Below, in pieces: positions 1 through 13,333 of a DNA stretch of 64,000 nt. Source of the DNA: Drosophila persimilis (lineage: Eukaryota > Arthropoda > Insecta > Diptera > Drosophilidae); the NCBI RefSeq assembly GCF_003286085.1, contig NW_020825312.1, positions 5,890,001 through 5,954,000 on the forward strand, read 5' to 3'. The first letter of the stretch is position 1; every line of letters starts with the position of its first letter. The translations under genes were made by a program, and so were the position numbers. Under the pieces are notes generated by a model, which worked only from the letters and a program-made list of their open reading frames with translations, had not been told where the DNA came from and ran no database searches.

Positions 1-1576
1 TTAATGTTGAAAAAACAAATTCAATAACGTCCAACTAATACCCACTGAATTGAATAAATGAACAGGCTCAATGGGCTCCGAATTAATAAACTAATAGGCC
101 CGACTAATTAAGTAACGCTTCAGTGGAGTCATTGACTAAAGACCACCGCCATCCATCTCTGGGCATTGCTCTGGCTTTAAATTGAAATCGCCTCTGGGAA
201 TAATCCTCCGGGATAGGAAAATCGACAAAAACCGACACCCTGCAGCACCCAGCAATCAGCATAGTGCGCTGTGCCCCCCTTTTGCTATACATACTACTTA
301 CCTTTCATCGGCTCTGGCGATAAAGTGAAAGCCAGCCATAATGATATAGGATGAAGCATAGCTTAAGTATAGATTTAGACACAGTTACAATGCTCTATTT
401 AACTTTTTATTGCAGCGCACGGTAAATGTCTCCTCCTTTCAGCAGCTTGTTGTCCCTGTTGTCCCTTTTGTTCCTGTTGTCCTTGCAGTCCTTGAAATTC
501 TATCTTCCATCTTCCCGCTCCTCTGTTGCGGTGTTGCAACCATGCTGCACGCTCTAAAGAGTGCTGCGAGTAGGGGCTCCAAAGGGGGATCAAAAGGGTG
601 TGGGTTTCAGGACCATTATCGCTGCTTGCTCCCGTAACTCGTAACTCGTAGCTGCTGTTCCTGCTGCTCCTGCTGCTCCTGCTGTTCCGTTGCCGCCACC
701 ACCAAAACCAGCTCAACGCAATTACAAGGCAATGGCGAAAGAGACAACAATGCCAACCCAAAGGGAGTCCTTCATTCGGAGCCCGCTGCTCTGAATACTC
801 TTCTCCTCATGGCTGCTGCTATGTCATATGTAAAGTTTTTCAACTTTAATCACACATCCAATCATGGCGTTAAGCAAGAATGTCCCCCACCAAAAACTTG
901 TATATTTACCGATCGATTCTGTGGTGGCTACAATACGAATATTAGAAGAAGGTCCTGTCTCTACAGATAGGAAGGGTCTGTTAACAATATCATCGAAAGT
1001 TGTGGTGCTGGTCAGGAATACACGTGCCTTATGGGTAACAAACATCTCTTCATAACCATAATACCCTCTCCTCCTCGACGGTATAATGAGCAAAAAAAAA
1101 AAGAATAAAAAGACTGGCATCATGGCGAAGAAGACGGATACCATCATGTGGAAGAATAGGAGGGAGAACAGATGATGATACCATGGAAACTGGGTGACTT
1201 TTTCTGGTTCTTGTTCTTGTTCCCGCTGCTGCTGCTGCTGCTTCTGCTGCCGTCGTCGCCTTTCCGATAAAGCCAAATCCAAGTGAATGTGATACGGGCA
1301 TGTCATGAGGCGGAGCAAAGCTCCAGGGGGAAGGGTGCGGTGCTTGAGTGCTGAGTGGAGAGTGGAGAGTGGAGAGGGGGGACTGGGCCAAGACGGCCGC
1401 CGTTGACAACGTCTTCGTCTTTGGCATTTGGATTTGCTTTGTCTGCCTCGTTCTTGTCGCCGCTTCTGCCGGCTATTTTCTTTTTACCTCTTTTTACTTT
1501 CTTGGGTTTCTTCATATTATTTTTTGTGTGTTGTGCCTTTGTAGTGCTCAAGTGGCATCGTTGAAAGAGCCGCGGG

Positions 1577-1648
1577 ATGGGACTGGGACAGGGACTGCGA
1601 CTGGGACTGGGACTGGTACTGGTACTGGTACTGGTACTGGTACTGGGG
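1577..1648. repeat. GGGACT/GGTACT hexamer array
   Basis: About 12 imperfect hexamers; the 3' part is pure GGTACT. Open frames through it encode only Gly-Thr or Gln-Tyr repeats and are not genes. Confidence 0.9.
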
Positions 1649-2094
1649 CATGTGGCAGAGAGGCAGGAACAATGGGCCAGCGCCATCAGGCGCCCTTTTC
1701 CCCCAGGTCCATTGTAAAAAGTTCTCGCTACTTGCAGCGGCAAATGCAAAAATTGTTAACAATAGAAATAATACAAGAAGAGGGGTCGCAGGGGCAGAAG
1801 CAGGAGCTGGGGCAGGGTGGCCCGAAAGAAAGCGAGGCAAGAGTGCTAAAGGCAGTGGCAGTGGCAATGGCAGGAGCGGGAGCGGGAGGAGCAGGAGGAG
1901 TAACAGGAAGTAAGCATAACCAGAACGGAGACTTGGATGGAGTCGAAAGTTGGCTGGCGGACGATGGAGCAACGATGTCTAAAAATTAAACAATAAACAA
2001 TGGCGGAGCGACTATAGATTACTTCCTGTTTTGGCTTCCATTTTGTTTTGTCCAGGCAGAAGAAGGAAGAAGGACCTAGCACTGGTCGGTGGTG

Positions 2095-2125
2095 TGGGTG
2101 CGGGTGCGGGTGCGGGTGCGGGTGC
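2095..2125. repeat. GGGTGC hexamer array
   Basis: Five copies of GGGTGC. Confidence 0.9.
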
Positions 2126-5100
2126 CTTTTCTTGTTTCACTCCGGAGAAATGCGTTCAAGGATCTGGCCCCGTTGACTCCCGTTGACTGACGCCCTGATG
2201 GACTGGTGAGGTGTGGCCGGTTGCCCGTTTAAGTGGTTTCCCTGCTACTCCTTCTCCTCCAACTTCTCCCCCTCTTTCGTCTCTCTGCTGGATGTGTGTA
2301 TGTCGGACACATTTGTGTATGCAAATCAAGTTGTCGGCGTTGGGGCTAAAGCTAAACTGATTAGTGTCAACTGGCTGGAAGACGTCAAGTGGATGCTGTG
2401 GAGAGTGCAGAACCGAGAAAGGAAGTGCAGATTGGAGAAGGGTGGACTGAAGAGCTGTCTAAGTCGGGGCATAACGTCCCTTTTCGCTGCCATAATCTAC
2501 TCCTTTTGCGGCTCGTAGTCGTTTGATCCTTGATCTTTTGGGGGGAAACGGATACGGATACGGAAATGGGCTGAGCTTTCACTCCTTATCCGACAGTGAA
2601 AGCAGCGAAAGCTTGCTAGCTGCCCGCAGTTTTTTTCAATCGGGCTTATCTCGAAGTGATATTTGTTGTTCCTGTAATGTCTTGCCTCTGGAATAACTTT
2701 CTTCCAGTCATATATCCTCCTCAGTGCTCCCTTGATTGCTGTTTTTCAGGCTGGGATATATCTCTCCCCTTCCAGCCCATTCCAGCCGATTCCGGCCCGC
2801 TCTGGCCTTCCTCCCGTATGTTCTTTGCTTACTTCGAAGACTTATGACCCGAGTCACATGCATATATCCTGGATACATCTGCTGCACATCCATACATCCG
2901 AGTGCACATATCGTATATAAATTAAAAAGGCGCCATTCCGAATGTTTTCACAGTCATTGTCCTTCTCCATTGCTGTGTTATCAACGAGGCCATTGCCAGG
3001 ACTATAGCTCTTCCTGCCATTGTTGTTGGTGCTGTTTGCTGTTATCGTCATCCTTCTGTGCCTGCTCCTGTCCCTGTCCCTGTCCCTGTCATCGTATGGA
3101 AGACAGCATACCCTAGAAAAAACGACGAATTTACAACTTAACAGCAGAACATAAACCAAAATGAATACCCATATAAAACACAGACAGACACACAGTATCG
3201 GAGAAAGCGGTGTACGAGGGACAAAGGACATGGCATAAGAACTGCCTCTCGACTTTAAGACCTTCTCCCCAGCAATCAAACGCGGCCAATAGAAATGGCA
3301 ACAAAATACTTTCCAACAAGCTAAATAGAATGTCGTATGCTCTTCGTAGGACCTTTAAATGAGAAGATCTCTGACGCGGAATACTTTCAGTACGAGCTGT
3401 TACCAAAGAAAGGAGAGGCTCTTGAACCAATTAAAGTGTAACTTCTTCCTAGTTTAGATTTCATTGTGCACTGGAAATGTGGTGTGTAGACTTCAAATCA
3501 ATGAGGATGCTCGCTAGGAAGCCTAATGTTTTCTACATTTGGTTTTCCCTCAGTAGCTAGAACTAAAAATAAAAATTGGTGTATAATCTGCCTTGATAGT
3601 TTATTCCATGAGCATATTATAGGAATTTGAATAGTTCTGTGTGGCCTTTTTTAAATTAGAAAAAGCTCTGTGGCTTCATTTGATGAACAGTGCCGGTGCC
3701 CTCCAAATGCGAGCAGGGCAGCCATAATCTCCATGTGTATACATCGCTTGATCGCTGCCAACTTTATGCCCTAGTCCATATATCCTTAAGCCCCCTCATC
3801 CCACTGCCAGTGGCCCTCTTGCGCTTGACATCCGACGGGGTGGGGTGTTCGGTTGGTGCGAGGTGGGGGAAAAAAGTGAAAAACCATAGAAAAATTCGCG
3901 GAATTTTTGTGCAGTCGCACAAAAAACCAAAACAGCTACAGTAAAAAAGAGAAAGAATGAAGCAAATATGTCGACAGGCCGGGACATGGCTGGTCAGGGA
4001 TGGGGTCATGAGGAAGCATAAAATCGTTTTGAGGGTATGTGTATGTACCTATGTATATAGAGAAAGAGGCGGCCATAGAAGGGAAGAAAGAGCAAGGGAG
4101 GAGGAAAAGGATGAAGAGGGAAGAGTTGTAGTATAGTTTGCCATAGTTATAGTCTGCGGTCGACGGCTTCTACAATCCCCAGGATTCGCAGCCATTCTCC
4201 ATGTGCTGTATACATACACATACAATATACATACATGTGTGCTTGTGTCAGTGTGTGTGTGTTTGTGTGAGTGTGCACTCAATATAATTTAATATTTTTC
4301 GATAGCAACAACGGCAGCTGAAAGTAATTACTTTTATGTGAGATTAGATATATTTATGTGTTTGCAGAGACAGAGAAAATGCACACATGCACACATCCAC
4401 AGTGCGGAGGGGCAGGGGGGGTGAGGAGAAGGACGAGGTGAGGAACTATAGAGAACGGAAAGGATATAGAAAGCCCGTTGCATTGGGGACCCCACTCCGC
4501 GCTAATTCGACATCAGCACAAAATTTTTTAATGGCCTGCGGCGAAGCTTTTCCAAACTCACGGGAGAGAGGGAGAGGGAGAGCGAGATCGAGAACCCTAC
4601 CACCCTACCGCCACCCCCCACCGGCAGTCATAAGTTTGAAATGGGGCTGGGGCTTTTCGGGGGATCCACATCCGCATCCGCACCCCCTTCCAGCCTGGGC
4701 TTACATTTTCGTTATTCTTTTGAGGGTCGCGCGCCGCATTTAAGTGAAGTGCAAACTGCAAAACTACAAAACTGGGTTTCGTTCTCTCTCTTTTATATGG
4801 AAGGGAACGGCAGGGAACGGAGGGGTACGGAAGGGTTGGGCTGCGTCTAGGGGGTGGTGTGGCGGGGCTGGAATGGCTGTAATGGCTTCATATAACTATA
4901 AAATATATAAGCTGTGTGCCATTGTGTTGACTGTCCGACTGGCATGAGAAATGAGTGGGCGGCGCCGGCAGTTGCCGCTGCCGTTGCCGTTGCCATTGCC
5001 ATTGCAACATTGCATGCGGCCGGTGCGGCAAAAGTTGATGAAAACTGTTTTGATTGCGGTATAAAATGGAGGAAGGCACCATCACCAGCACACCCACCAG

Positions 5101-5762
5101 GACCACCAGCACCCCGACCCCCTTCAGGTGGTGGAATGATTATGAACGGAAATGGAACGACACAGCCACTCCCCCACTGACACAAAAATGCAACGAGGGG
5201 CGGAGAGTGATGGGCTTGAGGAGTTTGCCTGTTTCTTGGAACCAATTTCTATTTCCTATCGCTTCATTCTGGTCTTATCTAAAGAAGGGAGATAAATGCT
5301 AAATAAAGAAGCCCATTGATAGGTCTTAAAACACAATAGAGTCTAAAGTCATACAATTCTATATGTAAATACGTATTCACCTATTAATTAGCTTAGAGCG
5401 GATGCAAATATTAGATGTCGCTAAAGGCTGTCGCGTTTGCTCTACCCGATACTTACTCGTATTCCGATGTTTCCCGAGCATCGGGTTCTTTGAAGCTTAA
5501 ATGTAGAGAGCGCTCGTTTTTCTGGCTGGCAGGAAATCGAATAAATACGATACCTTTCATTAGGGGGACTCTAATCTTCTTAGGGACTGTCGACTGTCGG
5601 AGAATCTCCTTCTCCCTCCGTCTCACTCGCTATCTCTCTGTGTGTTTGTCTGCTTCCCTGCTTATTTTTCCTCGGAGGCAGCAGTGCAGAAATGGAATTT
5701 GTTTTGTGTGCATCAAATTGAACAGCCAAAATGTGTGCAGGGTGGAAGATAGATATATGTAT

Positions 5763-5768
<6 letters not shown>

Positions 5769-5797
<29 letters not shown>
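5769..5797. repeat. TG dinucleotide repeat
   Basis: Uninterrupted TG run after TGTGTCTG. Confidence 0.9.
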
Positions 5798-5799
<2 letters not shown>

Positions 5800-6235
5800 C
5801 AAGGCATTAGCCGCCAGGTGGCGCCATAGCTAATCTCCCGTCCAGATGCAGATGCAACCGGAAACGAAACGAAACTGAATGGAATGAAACGGAAGTAGGA
5901 TAAGGCGCGGAGAGGAAGGGAAGGGAGAAGAGAGGAGAGGAGCTGCAGCAAACGAACGAAAAGAAAAGAAAAATGATGGCAAAACCCAAACTAAATGGAA
6001 ATGTTGGAGCCAATGAATGGCATTTTATGCAGGCACTTGGTGGAAACCTCACAACCCCACAGCACCCCCCTTAAAGCGACGACACATGGTATGGCATTTA
6101 CATATCGTCTCTATCTTGGACTTATGCCAGGCCCCCTCTCTGCTCCTCTGCTCGGCTGTGTGCAGCTTTTATGCAAATTTACAAAGTGCAAATTACACGC
6201 TACTAAAGGCTTTCTTTTGCTCGCTCTCTCTTTCC

Positions 6236-6236
6236 T

Positions 6237-6271
<35 letters not shown>
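6236..6271. repeat. CT dinucleotide repeat
   Basis: TCTCTC run, a GAGA-type tract on the other strand. Confidence 0.9.
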
Positions 6272-6274
<3 letters not shown>

Positions 6275-7335
6275 ATCGGACGGCGCGACGACTTGTTTGT
6301 TTGTGTGTATGTGTGTGAGCGTGTGTGTGTGCCAGTGTTGGTAAATGGCAAACTTAAAAATTCTATTCAAACTTTTCTATACACATGCAGCAGGAGCGGA
6401 GCTGCTTTGTGTGTGTCCCCATTCCAGGGCCCAACTCCATTCACACGCCTATCGTCCTCGTCCACAGCCGAGCGAGCCCTCTGCCCTGCAGCTGCTATTT
6501 ATTTATAATGTGTATGGAGCTCTCCTTTCATCTTTCACTCCGTTGCTACACGTACAATGGGCAGGAGAGCCACAGTGACAGCCACAGCCCCGCAAGAAGA
6601 GTCCTTTATGGCAGCCCAGCCGAAAGTGATCGATCTGTTTGGCGAAACATAGTCATAACCCCTCTCTGAAAGAAGATCTCTGGCCATCAAACGTTGTGTG
6701 GAATACACATATATTTAATTCAATATATGCATGGATCTCTGGCTATAAAAAACTCAAGCATATGTAGATCATCGGTTGATAATCCCAGCTGCCATACATA
6801 TCTTTCGCTTAAATCAATTTATATTGATTCGATTGCCTCCTGATGGCAGTTCATTCACATTCATTCATTCATTCAGACGTAATGGAATTTCCATAGTTTA
6901 GCCAAAACAAAAATATAAGGAGAAAATGCAAAAATCCAACCATTTTGGCCACTGTTCTTCCTGCATTCTCCTGTCCCTTTGGACAGCTCCTCTTTATCCC
7001 ACTTCACTCGCTACTCTATATCTTGCTTGCTTTATTTTGTGCGCCTTTTAATGAAAAAGGGCGAAAGATGCAAAAAATAAAATAGCAAAAGTGCAGGAAA
7101 CATTTCATCAGGCAAACCAAACACACACACACACACACAGGAGGTGGCGCTCCCCTTCATTTGCTAGGCCCTGGCACCTAGTGAGACTGCATCCGAAGGC
7201 CCCCTGCACTCGTACTTCAGGCCCATTCGCCATCTCCGGCTCTCGCTACATAAAGCACATTTATCGTGGTTACAAAAGCGTAAAAGAAATGTGTGGCCCA
7301 GGGTTCTCTTTCTTCGTTGCTGTTGCCGTGGCTGT

Positions 7336-7338
7336 CGT

Positions 7339-7371
<33 letters not shown>
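7336..7371. repeat. GTC then GGC trinucleotide repeat
   Basis: Seven GTC units followed by about five GGC units. Confidence 0.9.
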
Positions 7372-7442
7372 TGCTGAAAAATGTTTCAAAAACTGTTTCA
7401 GGCTAAATGAACATAAAGCGAACCACTCGGCTCCCCAGCCCA

Positions 7443-7495
7443 GACTCAAGCCCAAGCCCAAGCCCAGACCCAGCCCCAGACCAAGGCCCAGGACC
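7443..7495. repeat. CCCAAG/CCCAGA hexamer array
   Basis: Imperfect hexamers beginning at CAGACTCAAGCCCAAGCCC. Confidence 0.85.
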
Positions 7496-7841
7496 CTTCC
7501 AAAACCACTTCGCCTACAGCTTTGGCTTTGTTTCAGAGCCATCTTTCGAACTGGTTCTGGCTCTGGCTCTAGTTCTGGCATCCTGCTCCCCTGGCCTCCT
7601 CGTCGCGGGCGTCATGAAAATAAAGCCAAATTAAAATTATATCCTTTTTTGTGCTGCTGCTCCTGCCACTGGCGCTGACGCTGACGCTGGCGGTTAGTGT
7701 CCTTTTGTATGCACAAAAGTCAACTAAGTCGTGCTCAATTTTTATGATGGGAAGACGACCACGATGACGATGGAGAAGGAGAAGGAGACGGAGACGCCGC
7801 CACTTTGTGTGTCGCTATAAGCCAAAATGGGGCAGGGGCAC

Positions 7842-7875
7842 GAGTACGGGTACGGGTAAGGGTAAGGGTACGGGC
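7842..7875. repeat. GGGTAC/GGGTAA hexamer array
   Basis: Five to six copies, with GGGTAC as the main unit; the same unit recurs at four other places in the window. Confidence 0.9.
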
Positions 7876-9248
7876 ACACTGGCACCAGCTCCCATTCGGC
7901 TCGTGGTGCAAATGAATGGCAGGCAGCCGCTTTATGAATGGCCACAAATCCACCCGCTCCCCGGCTCAGCTTGGCGCGGCTCCTGTTGACGGGTCTGCCA
8001 GAGTTCAAAAAAGAAAAGAAATTAAATGCACTTCCTTTATGGGGGAGCTTCTCATATTTCGCTGCCCTTACGGCCACCTCCTCCCCACACAATGCGCTAA
8101 TAATGGAAGTGCACTTTTGACACAAAAGGTGCAGTGGCGACAATGCCTCGCCCTGCTCCTGGCCAGAGTCTCAGTCTCCTGGTCTTCCTCCGCCTCCGCC
8201 TCGGCATCGGCATCGGCAGCCTCGTTCTCGTCTTGCTTTTATTCCTGCTCCTGGATTCTGGTCGTAGTCTCGGCCCTGGCCTCCTTTGTCGTCGCCTTTA
8301 TTGCTCATTCGTTGCAAGGACGATTAGTCGGAGGGGGTCGCCGCCATCTTTTGGCTGTTGCGAATGAGATTAGAAATTTTTGTGGCATTGCTTTCACTTC
8401 ATTGGGGTCCCTCTCAGGGCAGTGGCAATCCCGAGATTGCTTTTCCTGAACCCTTCGTGAATGCTCGTCAATCTGCTTTTATTCCTTAGCTAAATGCCTT
8501 TATTGCGTCATAATTCTGAGTGGCCATCGCTGATGATGATGCTGGTGCTGATGCTGATGATGATGGGGAGCTGATTGAAAAGTTTTCCCGCAGAGATGCA
8601 GGGGGTCGTAATGCGTGTGTGACTGTGCGCAAAGATACGAGCACTCGTACAATGGAGCAATGCAGGAAGGACATTATATTGGCCTTTGATATTTTCTGCT
8701 GGAACGAGCAAAATGGAAGACAGAATCGTAATTTCGCTTAGATTAAACGCAGAGCTAATCAAATTTGAAGAAAAGTTCCCATGGAGATTGTGTTGGAGTA
8801 GTGGATAGATTGTTAGTGGTCACGGATGGATGGTCCTATCATAAGCTGGAGCTTGGACTCCTGAAATCGTTTGGGGCAGCTTCTTCGATTCAATGAACTC
8901 TTTCCAAAACTGAAACAGTTGAAAATGCCGACTCCCTCGTGTTATTTGTGGATTCGTTTGGATTCGCACACTCGAATGCAATTAGGCCACCGAATCGGTT
9001 TTCAAATTAACACTTATTTCCTGCCAAATATTGCCACTTATACTCTTTTTTTGTATAACTTTGAATAGTTGTTCCCACCCTCGCCGCCGCTCAATTGCGG
9101 CACCTTGTAGCATATTGTGGCACATAGATTGGAGTGCAGCTAGAGGTGGAGGTGGAGGTAGGGGTGGTGCAACATTTCGATGGTCAAAAAATCAAAGCGA
9201 AATGGCTCTCATAGCCAAATCAAACCAATTCAAACCGAAACGAGACGA

Positions 9249-9284
9249 GACGGGTGGCGACGGGTGGCGACGGGTGGCGACGGG
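9249..9284. repeat. 10-bp tandem repeat CGGGTGGCGA
   Basis: Three perfect copies plus a partial one. Confidence 0.9.
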
Positions 9285-10555
9285 AGAGGAGAGGAGAGGC
9301 GGAGCTAACCAAGGCAAACAAAACAAAATGTGCTGAAGACATTCGAGTGGGCTCTTTCGGTGGCGTATGAGTGATTTACCTGGAATCTGGCAGCGTGGCA
9401 ATAGGAAGGTGCAAGGGCAGGGACAGGGGCAGCATCATCAGACCCAGAAGGCCAAAAGGTTGGCCCGAAGAAACGTACGGTGAGGGGGAGGGGGAGGTGG
9501 AAGGGGGAGCGGAGGAGCTCCTGTGCCTTGGCTGCAGTTCAAATAAATCAAATAAATAATAAATGAAACGAAACGAATCAAATGCGAAATAAAAATCAAT
9601 GGCACTCACCACTTCAATGAATTGGAATACACATACACTTATAGTCGCACACACACACACACTCTGACAGAGGGATACTTACACACATGCAATTTGCTCC
9701 TCGGTTTGATTTCAAATAAAATTTTGCTTCATTGAATCGAATTGAAGCAGCAAAAATGAACGAAAGCCGTGGCAAGTGAACAGAAATTGAAGGAGGTGGA
9801 GGGCAATGGATTGAAGGAAGGGGATGGAGATGGGCTCTGGGAGTAGGCGTGGCACAGAGGCAACCAGAACCAGAAACAGAGGCAAAGGCAGAGACAGAGA
9901 CAGGGAGGGAAAAAGTTGAGCAGGATTCGGCTTCGGGCCTCTCGCCATTTGGTCAATTGCAATTAGAAGTCTGTGAAGAAGTTGGCCACTCTTCAAGAAT
10001 TCCAATGCGGATCAACCCGCCCGGAGACCATCACCATCCCTAATAAAAATGCAACAGTGCACATAAAACTCTGACCCACATACTGTACATTATGTGTTTA
10101 TGTACACCCATACAGGCACATGCACACTCAGACCACACACACAGTCAGCAGTCAGGATGGAAAGATGAGAGGGCTGCCAGGGAATGGGTCCGGGTCCGGT
10201 TACGGGTCCTGGGTCTTGGGTCTCTTGGAGATGGGAGGTCATCAGGAACAGCAAGCATCCATGGAGACGAACGGAACGGACCCTGAGGGGTAGGAGTGAG
10301 GGACAAGAGAAATTGCAACACTTGAAAACTTGAAAATGTTTTCGAGAACTTGCGCTGGCACAAAAGTTTAAAGAGGCCAACTGCAGTCCTGTCTCGGACC
10401 CAGGCCCAGGTTCACCTGACGACGTCGTTGGATGGATGCTCATGCCCATGCCCCTTCCTGTTCCCTATGGAAAAAGGTGGAGATCCTCCTAAACTGCACA
10501 GTAATTAGTGCAAACAATTGCGCCAGTTTCCGATATCCTTGGCAAGTTTTGCTCG

Positions 10556-10606
10556 CCCTGTCCTGTCCTGTCCTGTGCCATCCTGTCCCGTCGTGTCCTG
10601 TCCCTG
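10556..10606. repeat. TCCTG pentamer array
   Basis: About nine perfect and imperfect TCCTG units. Confidence 0.85.
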
Positions 10607-11239
10607 ACTCACTGCGGCATTTTGTTTCAAGGTTTGCCATTCGGCTCGGCTCCGTCGCCATCTCAAGAACCATTTCAGCTTTCTACAAGTATATTTATAG
10701 CCTCAGCATCCTCCAGCACCCATTGGAAATATAAAGCATATTTCGTGTGCTCCCGTCTTTTGACTTTTGTCATAATAAATTGGCAAACTTGTAATCGGAT
10801 ATCGGTTCATTGTTGGCTCCTTCTGCGCCATGCAGCCCTGCGATTCGTGTGACAAAAGAAAAGCCAGAACAGCAGCGGAAAGCAGCTCCGACAGGGTTGC
10901 CATAGTTTCTTTTGGGAGGAGTGCTCATTAAATGGAAATGCAAATGGAAATGATTTTGGATTTTTAGCTGAGGCTGAATGCCTGCCTGCGTGTCCCACGC
11001 ATCGAATATTGAATGACAATACCACAGAAGACATCCTCCAAGGACGCGGCAAGGGCAACAGGGCACTTACCCCATAAATTCAGCCCGTGAAGAGTATCGC
11101 ATTGCCGCCGATTGACAATTCAGCGATATTGTTTTGGAGTCGCCAGCCAGTGGCTGACCCGCCACATGCTTTTTGATTTACAATTGTTCTTTTCATCATG
11201 TACATTCACAGTTTTCGTTTCATTCTCTCAGTTACCTCC

Positions 11240-11925
11240 GGTCTAGCTATCGCTAGCCACATCTATCGAATATCGCAGGAAATTGAACCAATCGAATAAT
11301 GAATTTAAATAGTTTTTTCCTTAATAGTTGTTAATCAAATGCATGTCGTTTTAAATACTCTGATGGAACAGGTTGATAGCTCACGGCGATATCGATGGTT
11401 ATTCATCGCTAACTTACATTTGTACGATGATTTATCGATTGTTTATGCTACAACCATGGCTATTGAATGTGTATTCGATTAATGACCGATAACGTTAAAT
11501 ATTTTTCCATCCTAAAGCCTATTAGTCAGATCAGAAAGAACTTCCAGCCGGCGAAAGCTGGGAACAACCCTGTTTTTTGGCAATGAAATCTGGGCACTAG
11601 CAAAGGATAGAAATATTTCATCAATTCTATTATATTATTTCATAGAAATATTCTATCTTTTGCTGGCGAACAGGCAGGAACAACAAAAATGGCGGGAAGC
11701 AAGCGAGAAAGTGCCAGCCGACTAGAAAAATATAATAAAAGAAAATAAATGAAATCTAATTATGGCAATCTTAAGGCAATATATTATTGCTATATTTCTG
11801 CTTGCTTTCGTACACAAATTGTATTTTAAACAAACAGGCCTGTAAGCCTGGTTCCACTCTGCCGAACAGATTTTCTTATCCGAGTATAAGGTTTTAAGGC
11901 AAACAATATTTAATATCGATAAATA
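11240..11925. promoter_or_regulatory. Cluster of CGATA/DRE-like motifs
   Basis: Repeated TATCG/CGATA words occur at about 11248, 11264, 11271, 11388, 11435 and 11490, plus a perfect DRE (TATCGATA) at 11914-11921. DREF and the insulator protein BEAF-32 both recognise such sites, BEAF-32 especially clustered CGATA. No transcript start is visible nearby, so an insulator, enhancer or cryptic promoter within the Ten-a intron is possible. Confidence 0.4.
11599..11664 (+). repeat. Near-perfect hairpin, pre-miRNA-like size
   Basis: The arm at 11599-11619 pairs with 11645-11664 over about 20 bp, with one G-U wobble and one bulged A, around a 25-nt loop. The stem does not extend past these limits. The size fits a pre-miRNA or a small foldback element; it is AT-rich, so chance is possible. 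Confidence 0.55.
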
Positions 11926-13213
11926 GCCCGAGCTACCAATCGAGCCCATCAACCAATCCTTTTCAATGCACATTTCTCCTCAGAACCCCACCGAATCGTA
12001 GTTCATTTGGTCGCAACTCCATCCGAATCCCACTCATACTATCATCCCGTCTCAAGCCAGTCCAAGCCACAGCTCACATTTCCACCCCTTCACCTCTGAT
12101 CAGGGTAACCAATCCAAGCCATCGATTGGAATTCCAAGCTGGAGACCTTCCAAGTTCCTCCTCTGCGTGCCAAATGACATTTGGACATTCGCTCCCCATT
12201 CCCTGCTTCCGATTTCCCTCACACAAGAGAACAGGAGGCACCAGCTGTACATACTCGCAGATACGTAGATACATAGATACCAGAAGAAGCAGGGGAAGTA
12301 CGGGTACTCAAAGCTCCCCTGCTTCGGCTTCCTGCTCATTTTCCTCAGACAATTGTTGGACATTCAAGTAATTCCACCACCGCCACACACACTAACACAC
12401 CCTCACTCACACTCACATTCACGTACATCCAACTTTCAATAACTGAATAACTGAATTATCCCTCCGCCCGAAAAATGCTTTGAGATTTCCCCACAAAGAA
12501 CTCCCCAGCCACACAGAACAGACAAAGATACATATGCAGATACAGATACAGATGCCATGTAGAGAACGCACTCCTACTCCTACATACACAGCTCATGTGA
12601 CAAGGCCCATTCCATTCTATTCACCCCCTGTCTCTATCTATCTCTCTCTCTCTCACTCTCTCTTTCTATACATACATATACTCGTATACAATATATATAT
12701 ATATACCTAGACCTATACATATGCATACTCGTACCAAGAAACAGATAAAATATTTTAAATATCTTTATATAAATATTTCTTCAAATTATTGCATACTTTG
12801 AGTTTTCTTCGGTTTGTCTTAGAGACAGAAGCAAATCAATCCAATCGTTTATTTTTATCCCCAAGTTACGTTAATCCGATAATACATAACTACAAAAACT
12901 ACATACAACAATTGTTCGATGTTTTTTCACTTTTCAATCTTATGATTTCATCAATCACCAACCACAAATTTGGAAACAGCAAAAAACAAAAAAAAAAAAA
13001 CCAAAAAAAATAAAAATATCGAAAACAAAATCTAAAAGAGAAAGAAAAACAAAATAAAACCAATGAAAATAGCAAGCATTCAAAGTTTCTAACAGATCAA
13101 TTTCTATCTTTCCCCATCCAAAAAAAAAACCAAACAAATTCCGAAACTCCCCAATCGCCATCGCCATCACCATCTGCGCCATGGATCTTGGACACATCTC
13201 CACATCCCCACAG

Positions 13214-13333
13214 TCGCGTGTCTGTGATGCGAGGTCAGGTGATCACTCCTCAGGGACTTGGCATCGTCGGCATTCGTGTCTCCGTAGATCGGGACTCGCG
13301 CTTCGGGTTCACCCTCACCCGCCAAGGAGGCTG
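13214..13333 (+). CDS. Ten-a: Ten-a internal exon (carboxypeptidase-like/TTR domain start)
   Basis: This 120-nt exon lies between a CCCCACAG acceptor and a CTG|GTAAGT donor. The first base completes a codon carried over from an exon outside the window. The remainder reads [14 protein letters not shown] near its start and [10 protein letters not shown] at its end. That corresponds to the teneurin segment between the EGF repeats and the NHL propeller; fly Ten-m has the related SRSAVIRGRVVTS and GFTLTRDDGW. The last two bases (TG) join the first base (G) of the exon at 17936 to rebuild the Trp codon of GWFD, a conserved junction. It is short and easy to miss. It belongs to the carboxypeptidase-regulatory-like/TTR beta-sandwich of the extracellular region. 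Confidence 0.93.

Larger units (their letters stand above)
1..13213 (+). other. Ten-a: Ten-a upstream intron (3' part)
   Basis: No coding exon was recognised here on either strand. The first recognised Ten-a exon begins at 13214 with an acceptor and a split codon, so this stretch should be the end of the preceding intron, which starts outside the window. The sequence is dominated by simple repeats: hexamers near 1.58, 2.10, 7.44 and 7.84 kb, TG near 5.77 kb, CT near 6.24 kb. There is also a CGATA-rich patch at 11.24-11.92 kb and a strong hairpin at 11.60-11.66 kb. No cysteine-rich EGF-like exon was seen, although these must precede this part of the protein. A nested gene or alternative first exon cannot be excluded. 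Confidence 0.75.

Noticed and set aside
1348-1989. 213-codon frame near 1.35-1.99 kb
   Set aside because: Built on GGGACT/GGTACT and Gly/Ala-type repeats; no coding similarity.
7091-7678. 195-codon frame at 7.1-7.7 kb
   Set aside because: Driven by GTC/GGC and CCCAAG repeats (Val/Gly and Lys-Pro runs).
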